Shown here: positions 33,267-42,240 of the stretch, piece after piece
How positions within the stretch are numbered: the first letter of the stretch is position 1
How the letters are laid out: every line of letters starts with the position of its first letter
From: HGM12587 sp964561705
GTDB taxonomy: Bacteria; Bacillota; Clostridia; Lachnospirales; Lachnospiraceae
Assembly: GCA_964561705.1 (NCBI GenBank)
Contig: CAZLQJ010000003.1
Span: forward strand, 1-54,168
Length of the DNA stretch: 54,168 nt
Direction of reading: 5' to 3'
The notes under the pieces: model-generated
What the model saw: the letters and a program-made list of their open reading frames with translations, nothing else
Told to the model about the DNA's origin: nothing
Databases searched by the model: none
Program-made: the position numbers and the translations under genes

Positions 33267-34202
33267 ATGCAGACAGTTGAATTGACCGCATTAGCAGAAA
33301 GATTGAAATTAAAAAATCTGACACCGGAGATTGATATGGGAAGTGTCAAGATTACGACACCGGATATCAACAGACCTGCGCTTCAGATGGCCGGATATTT
33401 CGATCATTTCGCATCAGAGCGAGTGCAGATCATCGGATATGTAGAATATACCTATCTGAAACATTTGAGTAAGGAACAGAGGGTTCCTGTTTATGAAAAA
33501 TTTTTGTCCAGTGAGATTCCTTGTGTGATCTTTTCCTCATTGACGGAACCGGATGAGGAATTCAGAGAACTGGCTGTAAAATATAAAAAGCCGCTGTTGG
33601 CTTCGGATAAGGGTACTTCTCAGTTTATGGCTGACATTATTCGTGCCCTGAGTGTGATGCTGGCACCTTGTATTTCCATTCATGGTGTGTTGGTGGATGT
33701 CTATGGGGAAGGTGTTCTCATCATGGGAGAAAGCGGTATCGGTAAAAGTGAAGCGGCACTGGAACTGGTAAAAAGAGGGCATCGTTTGGTAACGGATGAT
33801 GTGGTAGAAATGCGTAAAATTGATGAAGATACACTGATTGGATGCTCTCCGGCAGTAACCCGTCATTTTATTGAGGTTCGTGGAATTGGAATTGTAGATA
33901 TTAAGGAGTTGTTCGGTGTATCCAGTGTTAAGGAATCCCAGCAGATCGATATGGTCATTCGCCTGGAGGACTGGGATAAGGAAAAGGAATACGATAGACT
34001 GGGGCTGGATGCAGAGTATACAGAATTCCTGGGAACCAAGGTAGTATGTCATACCATTCCGGTGAGACCGGGACGTAACCTGGCGGTGATCCTGGAGACC
34101 GCCGCAGCGAATAACCGTCAGAAAAAATTGGGATATAATGCGGCAGAAGAATTGTATAGAAGAGTGCAGGAAAATATTGCCGGAAAGGGTAAATTATCAT
34201 GA
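33267..34202 (+). CDS. hprK: HPr kinase/phosphorylase
   Basis: HprK phosphorylates Ser46 of HPr (and reverses it) and so controls carbon catabolite repression with CcpA. 311 residues from ATG 33267 (AAGGAG at proper spacing); a GTG at 33243 in frame is less likely. The N-terminal domain is ~1-125, and the C-terminal P-loop is MGESGIGKSEAALELVKRGH near residue 152-171. The HprK signature FIEVRGIGIVDIKELFGV is present. It overlaps the ROK glucokinase gene by ATGA, so sugar phosphorylation and its control are co-translated. Confidence 0.97.
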   Translation: MQTVELTALAERLKLKNLTPEIDMGSVKITTPDINRPALQMAGYFDHFASERVQIIGYVEYTYLKHLSKEQRVPVYEKFLSSEIPCVIFSSLTEPDEEFRELAVKYKKPLLASDKGTSQFMADIIRALSVMLAPCISIHGVLVDVYGEGVLIMGESGIGKSEAALELVKRGHRLVTDDVVEMRKIDEDTLIGCSPAVTRHFIEVRGIGIVDIKELFGVSSVKESQQIDMVIRLEDWDKEKEYDRLGLDAEYTEFLGTKVVCHTIPVRPGRNLAVILETAAANNRQKKLGYNAAEELYRRVQENIAGKGKLS

Positions 34203-35134
34203 AAAAATATGTATTTGGCGTAGATGTGGGCGGAACCACGGTGAAAATGGGATTTTTTCACGCAGACGGTCAGATGATCGATCAGTGGGAGATTAAAACA
34301 CGTACGGAAAATCATGGAGAAGCAATTCTTCCGGACATTGCAGCAGCAATACAGAAAAAATTAGCAGAAAAAAATATTAGAAAAGAGGAAGTTGCCGGTG
34401 TGGGAGTTGGTATTCCTGGACCAATCGATGAAGATGGTATTGTGCCGCATACGGCAAATCTTGGCTGGGGATATAAAGAAGTCTCCAAAGAATTGTCTGA
34501 ATTGACCGGACTTTTATGCAAAGGCGGAAATGATGCCAATGTGGCAGCACTTGGAGAAATGTGGAAAGGCGGTGCAGCAGGATATAAAAACGTTGTCATG
34601 GTTACACTAGGAACAGGCGTTGGCGGCGGGATCATCATCGGCGGAAAAATCCTGACAGGCTCCAATGGTGCCGGTGGGGAGATTGGTCATCTTCATGTGG
34701 ATGATGAGATCCCGGGCGTTTGTGGATGTGGAAATCAGGGATGTTTGGAGCAGGTAGCGTCAGCTACAGGTATTGTGAATCTTGCACAGCAGGCACTCAC
34801 TTCCGGTGATCAGCCTTCCATCTTAAGAGATGGAGAGGTCACAGCGAAAACCGTGTTTGACGCAGTAAAGGCTGGGGATGCGCTGGCAATGGAGGTTGCC
34901 GAACGTTTTGGAAAATATCTCGGTACGGCACTTGCCAATATTGCAGCGGTGACAGATCCGCAGGCCATTGTAATTGGCGGCGGCGTATCAAAGGCCGGTC
35001 CGGTTTTATTAACTTATATTGAAAAATATTATCAAAAGTATTGCTTTAAGTCCTGTAAGAATGTAAAATTTGCGTTGGCGACACTTGGCAACGATGCCGG
35101 GATTTATGGAAGCGCCAGATTAATCTTAAATTAA
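34199..35134 (+). CDS. ROK-family glucokinase
   Basis: Phosphorylates glucose to glucose 6-phosphate using ATP in the cytoplasm. 311 residues. N-terminal phosphate loop DVGGTTVKMGFF; ROK signature around GAGGEIGHLHVDDE; zinc site CGCGNQGCLEQ; ATP-binding end AIVIGGGVSKAG. Length and motifs match clostridial glucokinases; other hexoses remain possible. Its ATG overlaps the hprK stop. A lipoprotein gene follows after 11 bases. Confidence 0.94.
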   Translation: MKKYVFGVDVGGTTVKMGFFHADGQMIDQWEIKTRTENHGEAILPDIAAAIQKKLAEKNIRKEEVAGVGVGIPGPIDEDGIVPHTANLGWGYKEVSKELSELTGLLCKGGNDANVAALGEMWKGGAAGYKNVVMVTLGTGVGGGIIIGGKILTGSNGAGGEIGHLHVDDEIPGVCGCGNQGCLEQVASATGIVNLAQQALTSGDQPSILRDGEVTAKTVFDAVKAGDALAMEVAERFGKYLGTALANIAAVTDPQAIVIGGGVSKAGPVLLTYIEKYYQKYCFKSCKNVKFALATLGNDAGIYGSARLILN

Positions 35135-35145
35135 AGGAGAAAAAT

Positions 35146-35718
35146 ATGAAAAAGAAAGTTGCTTTGATGCTTGCGATGGCTCTCGCATGTAATGTCACAG
35201 CCTGTGGGGGAACAGGAAACACCGAAACAACAAAAGATGACACAGAAGGAAAGGCTGCAGTAGACATTTTAACAGATGTGTGGGCAGCATTTGATGCAGA
35301 TGAGAAATTTGCTGTAAGTGGCGGAGATTATGAAAATATGGTAGAAGAAGCACCGGGAACCATCAATGTATCAGACGGTGCCGTATTGGATCAGTTGTTT
35401 GGATTTCCGGCGGACAGTGCAGATCTTTTGGATGATGGCGCCTCTTTAATCCACATGATGAACCAGAATACATTTACAGCTGCTGTTTATCATTTGACTG
35501 ATGCGGAAAATGTCGACAATACTGCATCTGCGGTGAAGGAAAATATCATGAACAGACATTGGATGTGTGGATTTCCGGAAGATCTCGTAATTTACAGTGT
35601 TGGTGACAGTTATTTGGTTGCAGCTTTTGGTACAGAAAACAATGTAGATGCTTTTGAAATGCATTTGCAGGAAACTTACAAAAGTGCAAAACTTCTTTTT
35701 GAGGAAGATATTGAATAA
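35146..35718 (+). CDS. Small lipoprotein, DUF4358-like
   Basis: 190 residues with lipoprotein signal (ALACNVTACGGTG; lipid-modified Cys ~20), then an acidic soluble domain. AAVDILTDVWAAF, INVSDGAVLDQLFGFPAD and the ending LQETYKSAKLLFEED resemble DUF4358 lipoproteins of Lachnospiraceae. Function unknown. AAAGGAG precedes the ATG. It follows the glucokinase closely but may be unrelated in role; the acyltransferase gene lies 37 bases further. Confidence 0.8.
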   Translation: MKKKVALMLAMALACNVTACGGTGNTETTKDDTEGKAAVDILTDVWAAFDADEKFAVSGGDYENMVEEAPGTINVSDGAVLDQLFGFPADSADLLDDGASLIHMMNQNTFTAAVYHLTDAENVDNTASAVKENIMNRHWMCGFPEDLVIYSVGDSYLVAAFGTENNVDAFEMHLQETYKSAKLLFEEDIE

Positions 35719-35755
35719 TTAATACAGCGAAGAAATTTGAAAGATTGAGGACATT

Positions 35756-37102
35756 ATGTTATTTTCAAGTATTTCGTTTTTATATTATTTTTTACCGTTT
35801 GTGCTGATCTTATATCATATCGTTCCGAAGCAATGGAAAAATGGGGCTCTCCTTTTGGCGAGCCTTGTTTTTTATGCCTGGGGAGAACCAGAGTATGTGT
35901 TTTTGATGGTTGGAATGATCCTTTTGGATTACCTGGCAGGAAATTTGATCGGAAAATATGGAAAAAGTCAGATAGGGAGAGCGATTTTTGTAGGCATTCT
36001 GACTGTGAATGTTGGAGTTTTGAGCGTTTATAAATTTTCAGATGTCGCATGGCCGATTGGCATCAGTTTCTATACATTTCAGCTGATCAGCTATCTTGTG
36101 GATGTTTATCGCGGAAGTGCAAAGGCGCAGGAAAATCTGATCAGTTTGGGAGCCTATGTGACCATGTTTCCACAGCTGATCGCAGGTCCGATCGTTCGAT
36201 ATGTGGATATTGAAAAACAACTGCGGGAGCGTAAATCTGATTTTGAGGATTTGTTTTACGGAATCAGCAGATTTATCATAGGACTGGGAAAGAAGATTTT
36301 GATTTCCAATGCTTTGGGAGAATTGTGTGCAATTTTTGCAGCATCGGAAGAAAAATCGATAGCATTTTACTGGATTTGTGCTGTCAGCTATATGCTTCAG
36401 ATTTATTTTGATTTTTCGGGATACAGTGATATGGCGATTGGATTGGGAAAGATTTTGGGATTTGATTTTCTGGAAAATTTCAATTATCCCTACATTTCAG
36501 GAAGTATTACGGAGTTTTGGCGTCGCTGGCATATTTCTTTGGGAAGCTGGTTTCGGGATTACGTATATATCCCCCTGGGTGGAAATCGTGTATCAAAGTC
36601 CCGGTGGTATCTGAATATTTTGATTGTCTGGGTTTTGACCGGACTTTGGCATGGGGCAGCATTGAATTTTGTCCTTTGGGGGCTGATGTTTGCCATACTT
36701 CTGATAATTGAGAAACGATGGCTGCTGCCATGGCTGGAAAAGAGAAAAATCCTTTCTCATCTGTATGTTTTATTTGTGGTACTGATCAGTTTTGTGATCT
36801 TTCAGGCAGCAGATCTGGGGGAAGCAGTTTGGTTTTTGAAGGGGATGTTTGGCGGTGGAAAAGTTCCTTTTTTAAGTGCAGAATGTGTTTATTATTTCAA
36901 AAGCTATGGGATTTTACTGGGCATGGCGGCGGTTGGTACTACGCCGTTGGTAAAAAATACGGGGCTTAAGATTCGAAAGTCCAAGATTGGAAAACGGCTG
37001 GTTCCGGTGATTTATCCGGCAGGACTGATCCTGATTTTTTTTGCATGTACAGCTTATCTGATCGACAGCTCATTTAACCCGTTTTTATATTTTAGATTCT
37101 AG
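35756..37102 (+). CDS. MBOAT-family O-acyltransferase (AlgI/DltB-like)
   Basis: 448 residues, 10-11 TM helices. Opens LFSSISFLYYFLPFVLILY as AlgI-type proteins do. Family motifs: YFDFSGYSDMAIGLGKILGF, ITEFWRRWHISLGSWFRDY, YIPLGGNR and the catalytic His in VLTGLWHGAALNF. It probably transfers acetyl groups across the membrane to an exported polysaccharide or wall glycan. The next gene, a DHHW/AlgX-like protein, is its usual partner. Confidence 0.93.
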   Translation: MLFSSISFLYYFLPFVLILYHIVPKQWKNGALLLASLVFYAWGEPEYVFLMVGMILLDYLAGNLIGKYGKSQIGRAIFVGILTVNVGVLSVYKFSDVAWPIGISFYTFQLISYLVDVYRGSAKAQENLISLGAYVTMFPQLIAGPIVRYVDIEKQLRERKSDFEDLFYGISRFIIGLGKKILISNALGELCAIFAASEEKSIAFYWICAVSYMLQIYFDFSGYSDMAIGLGKILGFDFLENFNYPYISGSITEFWRRWHISLGSWFRDYVYIPLGGNRVSKSRWYLNILIVWVLTGLWHGAALNFVLWGLMFAILLIIEKRWLLPWLEKRKILSHLYVLFVVLISFVIFQAADLGEAVWFLKGMFGGGKVPFLSAECVYYFKSYGILLGMAAVGTTPLVKNTGLKIRKSKIGKRLVPVIYPAGLILIFFACTAYLIDSSFNPFLYFRF

Positions 37103-37113
37103 AGGAGGATGTC

Positions 37114-38208
37114 ATGAAAAAGAAAGAAAAAGCAGCAGTCCTTTTGATGACAGCCTGTTTCTTGGGATGGGTGCTTGTCTGCTGGGGAAAACAAACGGAG
37201 GAATATTCTGTAACCGAGCGCAGAAAACTTGCACAGTTTCCCCGAATATCTCTGGAAACGGTACACGATGGAAGTTTTATGACTGATTTTGAAGAATATG
37301 CTTTGGATCAGTTTCCCCTTAGAGACCATTTTCGAAGTTTTAAGTCTTGGATTTCCAGAAATATTTTTCAGAAAATGGATGATCATGAAATCTATGTGAA
37401 GGATGGATATGCAGTAAAAATGGAATATCCGCTGCAGGAGACATCCATCGAAAATGCCTTGAAAAAATTTGAAACATTACAGGAAGATTACCTGAAAGGA
37501 AAAAGTGAAGAGATTTATGTGGCGGTGATTCCGGATAAAAATTATTTTTTAGGTCAGGAAAGCGGACATCTGACCATGGACTATGAGAGCCTGTTTGGGC
37601 AGATACAGGACGGGATGCCTTATGCAGAATTTATTGATCTTACCGGATTTTTGAGCATTGAGGACTACTATAGGACAGATATTCATTGGAGACAGGAAGC
37701 ACTTGTGGATGTTGCAGTGCATCTGGCTGATACGATGGGCGTCAATATTAGTGGCACGTATGAAAAAAAGGCTTTGGAACATGATTTTTACGGGGTCTAT
37801 TTTGGACAGTCTGCATTGGATCTCCAGGGAGAACCCTTGGTATATCTGACCAATGAGGTGCTGGACCAATGTGTGGTTTATAACTATGAAACCGGAGCGT
37901 ATCAAAAAATATATGATCTGGAGAAGGCTGGAGGAAAAGATCCGTACGAAATTTATTTGTCCGGTCCGATCTCTCTGCTGACGATAGAGAATACAGAGGC
38001 GGATACGGAAAAAGAGCTGATCGTATTCCGGGATTCCTTTGGAAGCAGTCTGGTTCCACTTCTGGCAGAAGGCTACCGAAAGATGACACTGATTGATATC
38101 CGCTACATTCAGAGCAATGTTTTGGAAAAATACGTGGATTTTCAGGGAAAACAGGTGCTGTTTTTATACAGCACATCGGTTTTAAATCACAGTGAAACAT
38201 TAAAATAG
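37114..38208 (+). CDS. DHHW-family protein (AlgX/AlgJ-like acetylation partner)
   Basis: 364 residues with an N-terminal TM or signal helix (~7-24) and an outer SGNH-like domain. Visible motifs: YYRTDIHWRQEA (the D-x-H pair, ~188-193) and VFRDSFGSSLVPL, with the candidate catalytic Ser in RDSFG. These match proteins that move acetyl groups from an MBOAT partner to a glycan outside the cell. GAGGAGG precedes the start, 12 bases after the MBOAT gene. Confidence 0.88.
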   Translation: MKKKEKAAVLLMTACFLGWVLVCWGKQTEEYSVTERRKLAQFPRISLETVHDGSFMTDFEEYALDQFPLRDHFRSFKSWISRNIFQKMDDHEIYVKDGYAVKMEYPLQETSIENALKKFETLQEDYLKGKSEEIYVAVIPDKNYFLGQESGHLTMDYESLFGQIQDGMPYAEFIDLTGFLSIEDYYRTDIHWRQEALVDVAVHLADTMGVNISGTYEKKALEHDFYGVYFGQSALDLQGEPLVYLTNEVLDQCVVYNYETGAYQKIYDLEKAGGKDPYEIYLSGPISLLTIENTEADTEKELIVFRDSFGSSLVPLLAEGYRKMTLIDIRYIQSNVLEKYVDFQGKQVLFLYSTSVLNHSETLK

Positions 38209-38226
38209 TATCAATTGCCCTTTGAT

Positions 38227-38255
38227 TTGGAAAAAATCAGAAGATGTGGTATTAT
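38227..38255 (+). promoter_or_regulatory. Predicted sigma-A promoter of the restriction-modification genes
   Basis: TTGGAA (38227-38232), 17-base spacer, TATTAT (38250-38255), 40 bases before the GTG start. Confidence 0.6.
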
Positions 38256-38294
38256 AAAAGGATAGTACAGTGAAAGTTACAGGAGAGAACACGC

Positions 38295-39467
38295 GTGAAA
38301 AATGTGTTAGAAAATAGATTATCGCCCTTGATCAAATATCCCGGCGGCAAGGAAAAAGAACTTAATTATATTATTCCTGCGTTACCGAAAAAAATTGAAC
38401 GGTATTATGAGCCGTTTGTGGGTGGCGGTGCCGTATATTTTGCAATCCGGGCTGAGAAATATTATATCAACGATCGGTCGGATGAACTGATCGCCCTCTA
38501 TGAGATGGTAAAGGAGCAAAATCCGGTATTTTTTGAAAAACTAAATGCCATTGAATACAACTGGAATGTAATCAGTCAGGTGGTGGATCACCATGAAACA
38601 ACGCTGAGAGGGATCTATGAAGCCTATAAGCGGGGAAGTTTGAATGAAAAACAGTTGGGGGATAAAATTACAGAGTTTGTGCTGGCGAATGCAGAGGAAT
38701 TTAAGGATCTTCTGACGACGAATTTTAATTATGAGATCGAAGAGTTTCTGGTAGAACTTTGCAAAAGTATCAAAAACAAAATGATGCGGATGCGAAAGAT
38801 TGAGATAGCAAAGGGAAATCTTGTGTATGAGGACATCACTGCCAACATAGAATCAGCCTTGAAGGCTGCCTTTTATACCCATTTTCGTAGGTTGATGAAT
38901 CAAAAGGAAGAACTTGGAATTGGCCGGGAATTTGCAACAGCCATTTACTTTTTTATCCGTCAGGTCTGCTATTCTTCCATGTTCCGATATAACAAGGATG
39001 GGAAATTTAATGTTCCTTATGGCGGCATCTCCTATAACCGGAAGTCCTTTGCCAATAAGATTGCCTATTATCAGGAAAAAGATGTGATCGAGCATCTTGC
39101 AGATACGACTATTGGAAATATGGACTTCTATGATTTTATGAAAACTTACGAACCGGGAGCACAGGATTTTGTATTTTTGGATCCGCCCTATGATTCAGAG
39201 TTCAGCACATATGCGAAAAATGAATTTGGCAGGGAAGATCAGGCAAGGTTGGCAGATTATCTGATCCATGAATGCAAAGCAAATTTCATGATCGTTATTA
39301 AAAATACAGAATATATTGCTTCTTTATACCCGCAGGGAACAAAGACAGCGAATGGAAAGCAGTTGTATGTATCCAGTTTTGCAAAGAAATATTTTGTCAG
39401 TTTTCAGGATCGAAATGATAAGCATGCCCAGCATTTGCTGATCACAAATTATAGGATAGGGGATTAG
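38295..39467 (+). CDS. DNA adenine N6-methyltransferase (D12 class, type II R-M)
   Basis: Modification enzyme, 390 residues, starting at GTG with AGGAGA upstream. SAM-binding motif LIKYPGGKEKELNYIIPALP and YEPFVGGGAVYFAI; catalytic DPPY in FVFLDPPYDSEFSTYA (~295). It methylates adenine in a target that cannot be read from sequence. It is longer than Dam (~280) by an insertion in the target-recognition region (~90-200). The next gene 3 bases downstream is a restriction endonuclease, so it protects the host from that enzyme. Confidence 0.92.
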   Translation: MKNVLENRLSPLIKYPGGKEKELNYIIPALPKKIERYYEPFVGGGAVYFAIRAEKYYINDRSDELIALYEMVKEQNPVFFEKLNAIEYNWNVISQVVDHHETTLRGIYEAYKRGSLNEKQLGDKITEFVLANAEEFKDLLTTNFNYEIEEFLVELCKSIKNKMMRMRKIEIAKGNLVYEDITANIESALKAAFYTHFRRLMNQKEELGIGREFATAIYFFIRQVCYSSMFRYNKDGKFNVPYGGISYNRKSFANKIAYYQEKDVIEHLADTTIGNMDFYDFMKTYEPGAQDFVFLDPPYDSEFSTYAKNEFGREDQARLADYLIHECKANFMIVIKNTEYIASLYPQGTKTANGKQLYVSSFAKKYFVSFQDRNDKHAQHLLITNYRIGD

Positions 39468-39470
39468 TTC

Positions 39471-40280
39471 ATGGAGGAAGCAAAAAAAGAAGAAATACGG
39501 AAGATCATAGACCGGGAGATCAAACGGTTTGCGGATGATTATGAGACCAGATATGTTAAGGAGGTAAACAATCCGGTCGGGGTGATCAACAGTAAGAAGA
39601 ATAACTGTTTTGTAGCGGAACTTGGAAAAGAGTTTATGTTTTACAGTGCTTTTGTGAGGAGTTTTGACAGTTCCTTTGGAAAGGTGCTGGAAAAGATTGG
39701 GAATGAAGTTGCAAAGCTGTCTTATGACGTACGTGGGAATATTGATTCTTTTTTATTGCCGCAGCAGTCCCAGCATATGGATTATATTATTCTGGAATAT
39801 GAAAAGCATCGAAAACCACAGGTGATGGATTATTGTGATTTTACATGTATGATTCCGGATGACACAAGAAGTTTTGAAAAATCTCATGTGACTGATCACT
39901 ATTTTTATAATGAAGCAAAAAAGGAACATTATCTGATCGAATTGAAGGCTGGCGGTGATCTGGACAATAAAAAGGCAAAAACAGAGAAACTGGCGATGCT
40001 GCAGGAATATTTTATTCTGAAAAATGCTTTGCGGGACCGGCCGGAGGAAAAGATCAGGATTTATTTTGCTACGGCTTATAATAAATCCGGAGAAGGCTCT
40101 GAGTGGAAGCAGGAACGAGTGAAGCAGTTTTTTGCAGAAGAAGAGCTGCTGATCGGAAAAGATTATTGGAATTTTGTTTGTGATGATCCGGAAGGTTTTG
40201 AAATTGTATTTGCTCAATATAAAAAGAGTGCCGATTACATAAAAGAGACATTAAAACGGATTAAAGGCCTATATTTCTAA
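39471..40280 (+). CDS. Restriction endonuclease, TdeIII-like (type II)
   Basis: 269 residues, soluble, with acidic and basic helices. The segment MFYSAFVRSFDSSFGKVLEK matches the TdeIII-type family as I remember it. A PD-(D/E)xK-like core is likely: HYLIELKAGGDLDNKKAK gives the E-x-K. The ending KKSADYIKETLKRIKGLYF fits too. It starts 3 bases after the methyltransferase gene, the classic order for a type II system. The recognition sequence is unknown. Confidence 0.78.
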   Translation: MEEAKKEEIRKIIDREIKRFADDYETRYVKEVNNPVGVINSKKNNCFVAELGKEFMFYSAFVRSFDSSFGKVLEKIGNEVAKLSYDVRGNIDSFLLPQQSQHMDYIILEYEKHRKPQVMDYCDFTCMIPDDTRSFEKSHVTDHYFYNEAKKEHYLIELKAGGDLDNKKAKTEKLAMLQEYFILKNALRDRPEEKIRIYFATAYNKSGEGSEWKQERVKQFFAEEELLIGKDYWNFVCDDPEGFEIVFAQYKKSADYIKETLKRIKGLYF

Positions 40281-40302
40281 TGGAATGAGCAAAAAAATGT
40301 TA

Positions 40303-40331
40303 TTGCCAGTTTGGATTTTTAGTTGTAATAT
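40303..40331 (+). promoter_or_regulatory. Predicted sigma-A promoter of the sugar-nucleotide dehydratase gene
   Basis: TTGCCA (40303-40308), 17-base spacer, TAATAT (40326-40331), 36 bases before the ATG. Confidence 0.6.
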
Positions 40332-40367
40332 ATGCTGAGGGATAAATGAACTTGAAAGAGGAAGGTT

Positions 40368-42239
40368 ATGGAAATGAAGGATTTTATAGAAAAGAGTGCG
40401 CCGCGAAACAGGCTGGCTTTGCTGATCTTTCTGGATTTGCTAATCGTAGCGTTATCAGGTTTTCTCGCATTGTATGTGCGATATGATTTTCGATTTGAAA
40501 AGATCAATGCACTTTATATGCAGAGAGAAATGTATGCACTCCCGCTGCATTTGCTGGTGACATTTGCATTGTTTGTGCTTTTTAGACTCTACAAAAGTGT
40601 TTGGAAATTTGCCAGTGTCACGGAATTTTTGAATGTGATCGGTGCATGTTCGAGCAGTATTATATTGCAGATCATTTATATGTATGCATTGGGATTTGGC
40701 ATGCCTGCATCTTATTATGTATTAAAATATATGATCCTGTTGATCGCGATCACGGCAGTGCGTTTTATGTACCGATTTATCCGGATGCTTCAGGAAATGC
40801 GGGAAACCAAAAAAGAAGGTACCAAACGTACCATGATCGTAGGCGGTGGAGAAGCCGGTTCTATTTTTATCAAGGAACTGCAAAATTCCAAAATGCTGGA
40901 CAAGGAAATTTGTTGCATCATTGACGATGATAAAGGAAAACATGGAAAATATATCCGCGGTATCAAAGTTGTCGGCGGCAGAGATGAAATCATTTATTAT
41001 GCGCGAAAATATCAGATTGATGAGATCATCGTGGCCATGCCTTCTGTACCAAAGAAGGAAACCAGTGAGATCTTAAAGATTTGTCAGCAGACCGGATGTG
41101 AGATGAAGGTACTGCCTGGAATCTATCAGATGATCAATGGTGAGGTTGTCATGTCAAAACTCCGAAAAGTGGAGATTGAAGATCTTCTGGGAAGAGAACC
41201 AATCAAAACGGATCTTGCAAAGGTGCTTGATTATGTTTCAGACAGGGTTGTTCTGGTAACCGGAGGAGGAGGCTCTATCGGAAGTGAATTGTGCCGTCAG
41301 ATTGCATCCCACAAACCGAAGCAGCTGGTTATTGTAGATATTTATGAAAATAATGCATATGATATCCAGCAGGAATTGAAAAGAAAATATCCGGAACTTG
41401 ATCTGGTTGTATTGATTGCATCTGTGCGAAATACACATCGAATCGACACGATTTTTGAAAAATACCGTCCGGAGATCGTTTATCATGCGGCAGCGCATAA
41501 GCATGTTCCGCTGATGGAAGACAGCCCGTGTGAGGCAGTGAAAAATAATGTTTTTGGAACTTATAAAACTGCCCAGGCAGCAGATAAATGGGGGGTCAAA
41601 CGTTTTGTGCTGATTTCAACGGACAAAGCGGTAAATCCGACCAATATCATGGGGGCATCCAAACGAATGTGTGAAATGATCGTTCAGATGTTTAACCGTA
41701 ATTCGAAAACAGATTATGTAGCAGTCCGTTTTGGAAATGTTCTCGGAAGCAACGGAAGTGTTATTCCGCTGTTTAAAAAACAGATCGAACAGGGTGGTCC
41801 GGTTACCATCACACATCCGGATATCATCCGTTATTTTATGACAATTCCGGAAGCAGTTTCCCTGGTGTTGCTTGCAGGTGCTAATGCAAAAGGTGGAGAA
41901 ATCTTTGTTCTGGATATGGGTGAACCTGTCAGAATCATGGATCTTGCGCTGAACCTGATCAAATTATCAGGATATAAACCATATGAGGATATCGATATTC
42001 AGTTTACCGGCTTAAGACCGGGGGAAAAACTCTATGAGGAACTGTTGATGAGTGAAGAAGGGCTTCAGGAAACAGAAAATAAGCTGATACATATTGGAAA
42101 GCCGATTGAATTTGATGAAGATCTGTTCCACAGACAGTTAAAAGAACTGGAATCCATTGCAAAAGAGGATTCTATGGAAGTTAGAAAAAAAGTTCAGGAG
42201 ATTGTTCCGACTTATGTAATACAGGCGGAAAAAGCATAA
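40368..42239 (+). CDS. Membrane nucleoside-diphosphate-sugar 4,6-dehydratase (CapD/WbpM-like)
   Basis: 623 residues. Four N-terminal TM helices (~20-145), a first Rossmann fold (MIVGGGEAGSIFIKEL, ~152), then the catalytic SDR domain from ~285 with VTGGGGSIGSELCRQI and the STDKAVNPTNIMGASKR active region. These are features of the PglF/WbpM-type UDP-GlcNAc 4,6-dehydratases that start synthesis of dideoxy sugars for surface glycans. GAGGAAGG precedes the ATG; a second ATG six bases on is possible. It is followed after one base by the YitT gene. Confidence 0.93.
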   Translation: MEMKDFIEKSAPRNRLALLIFLDLLIVALSGFLALYVRYDFRFEKINALYMQREMYALPLHLLVTFALFVLFRLYKSVWKFASVTEFLNVIGACSSSIILQIIYMYALGFGMPASYYVLKYMILLIAITAVRFMYRFIRMLQEMRETKKEGTKRTMIVGGGEAGSIFIKELQNSKMLDKEICCIIDDDKGKHGKYIRGIKVVGGRDEIIYYARKYQIDEIIVAMPSVPKKETSEILKICQQTGCEMKVLPGIYQMINGEVVMSKLRKVEIEDLLGREPIKTDLAKVLDYVSDRVVLVTGGGGSIGSELCRQIASHKPKQLVIVDIYENNAYDIQQELKRKYPELDLVVLIASVRNTHRIDTIFEKYRPEIVYHAAAHKHVPLMEDSPCEAVKNNVFGTYKTAQAADKWGVKRFVLISTDKAVNPTNIMGASKRMCEMIVQMFNRNSKTDYVAVRFGNVLGSNGSVIPLFKKQIEQGGPVTITHPDIIRYFMTIPEAVSLVLLAGANAKGGEIFVLDMGEPVRIMDLALNLIKLSGYKPYEDIDIQFTGLRPGEKLYEELLMSEEGLQETENKLIHIGKPIEFDEDLFHRQLKELESIAKEDSMEVRKKVQEIVPTYVIQAEKA

Positions 42240-42240
42240 T

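Noticed and set aside
39753..40217. Minus-strand 154-residue reading frame
   Set aside because: Opposite the restriction endonuclease; composition is the reverse of a helical lysine/glutamate-rich protein.
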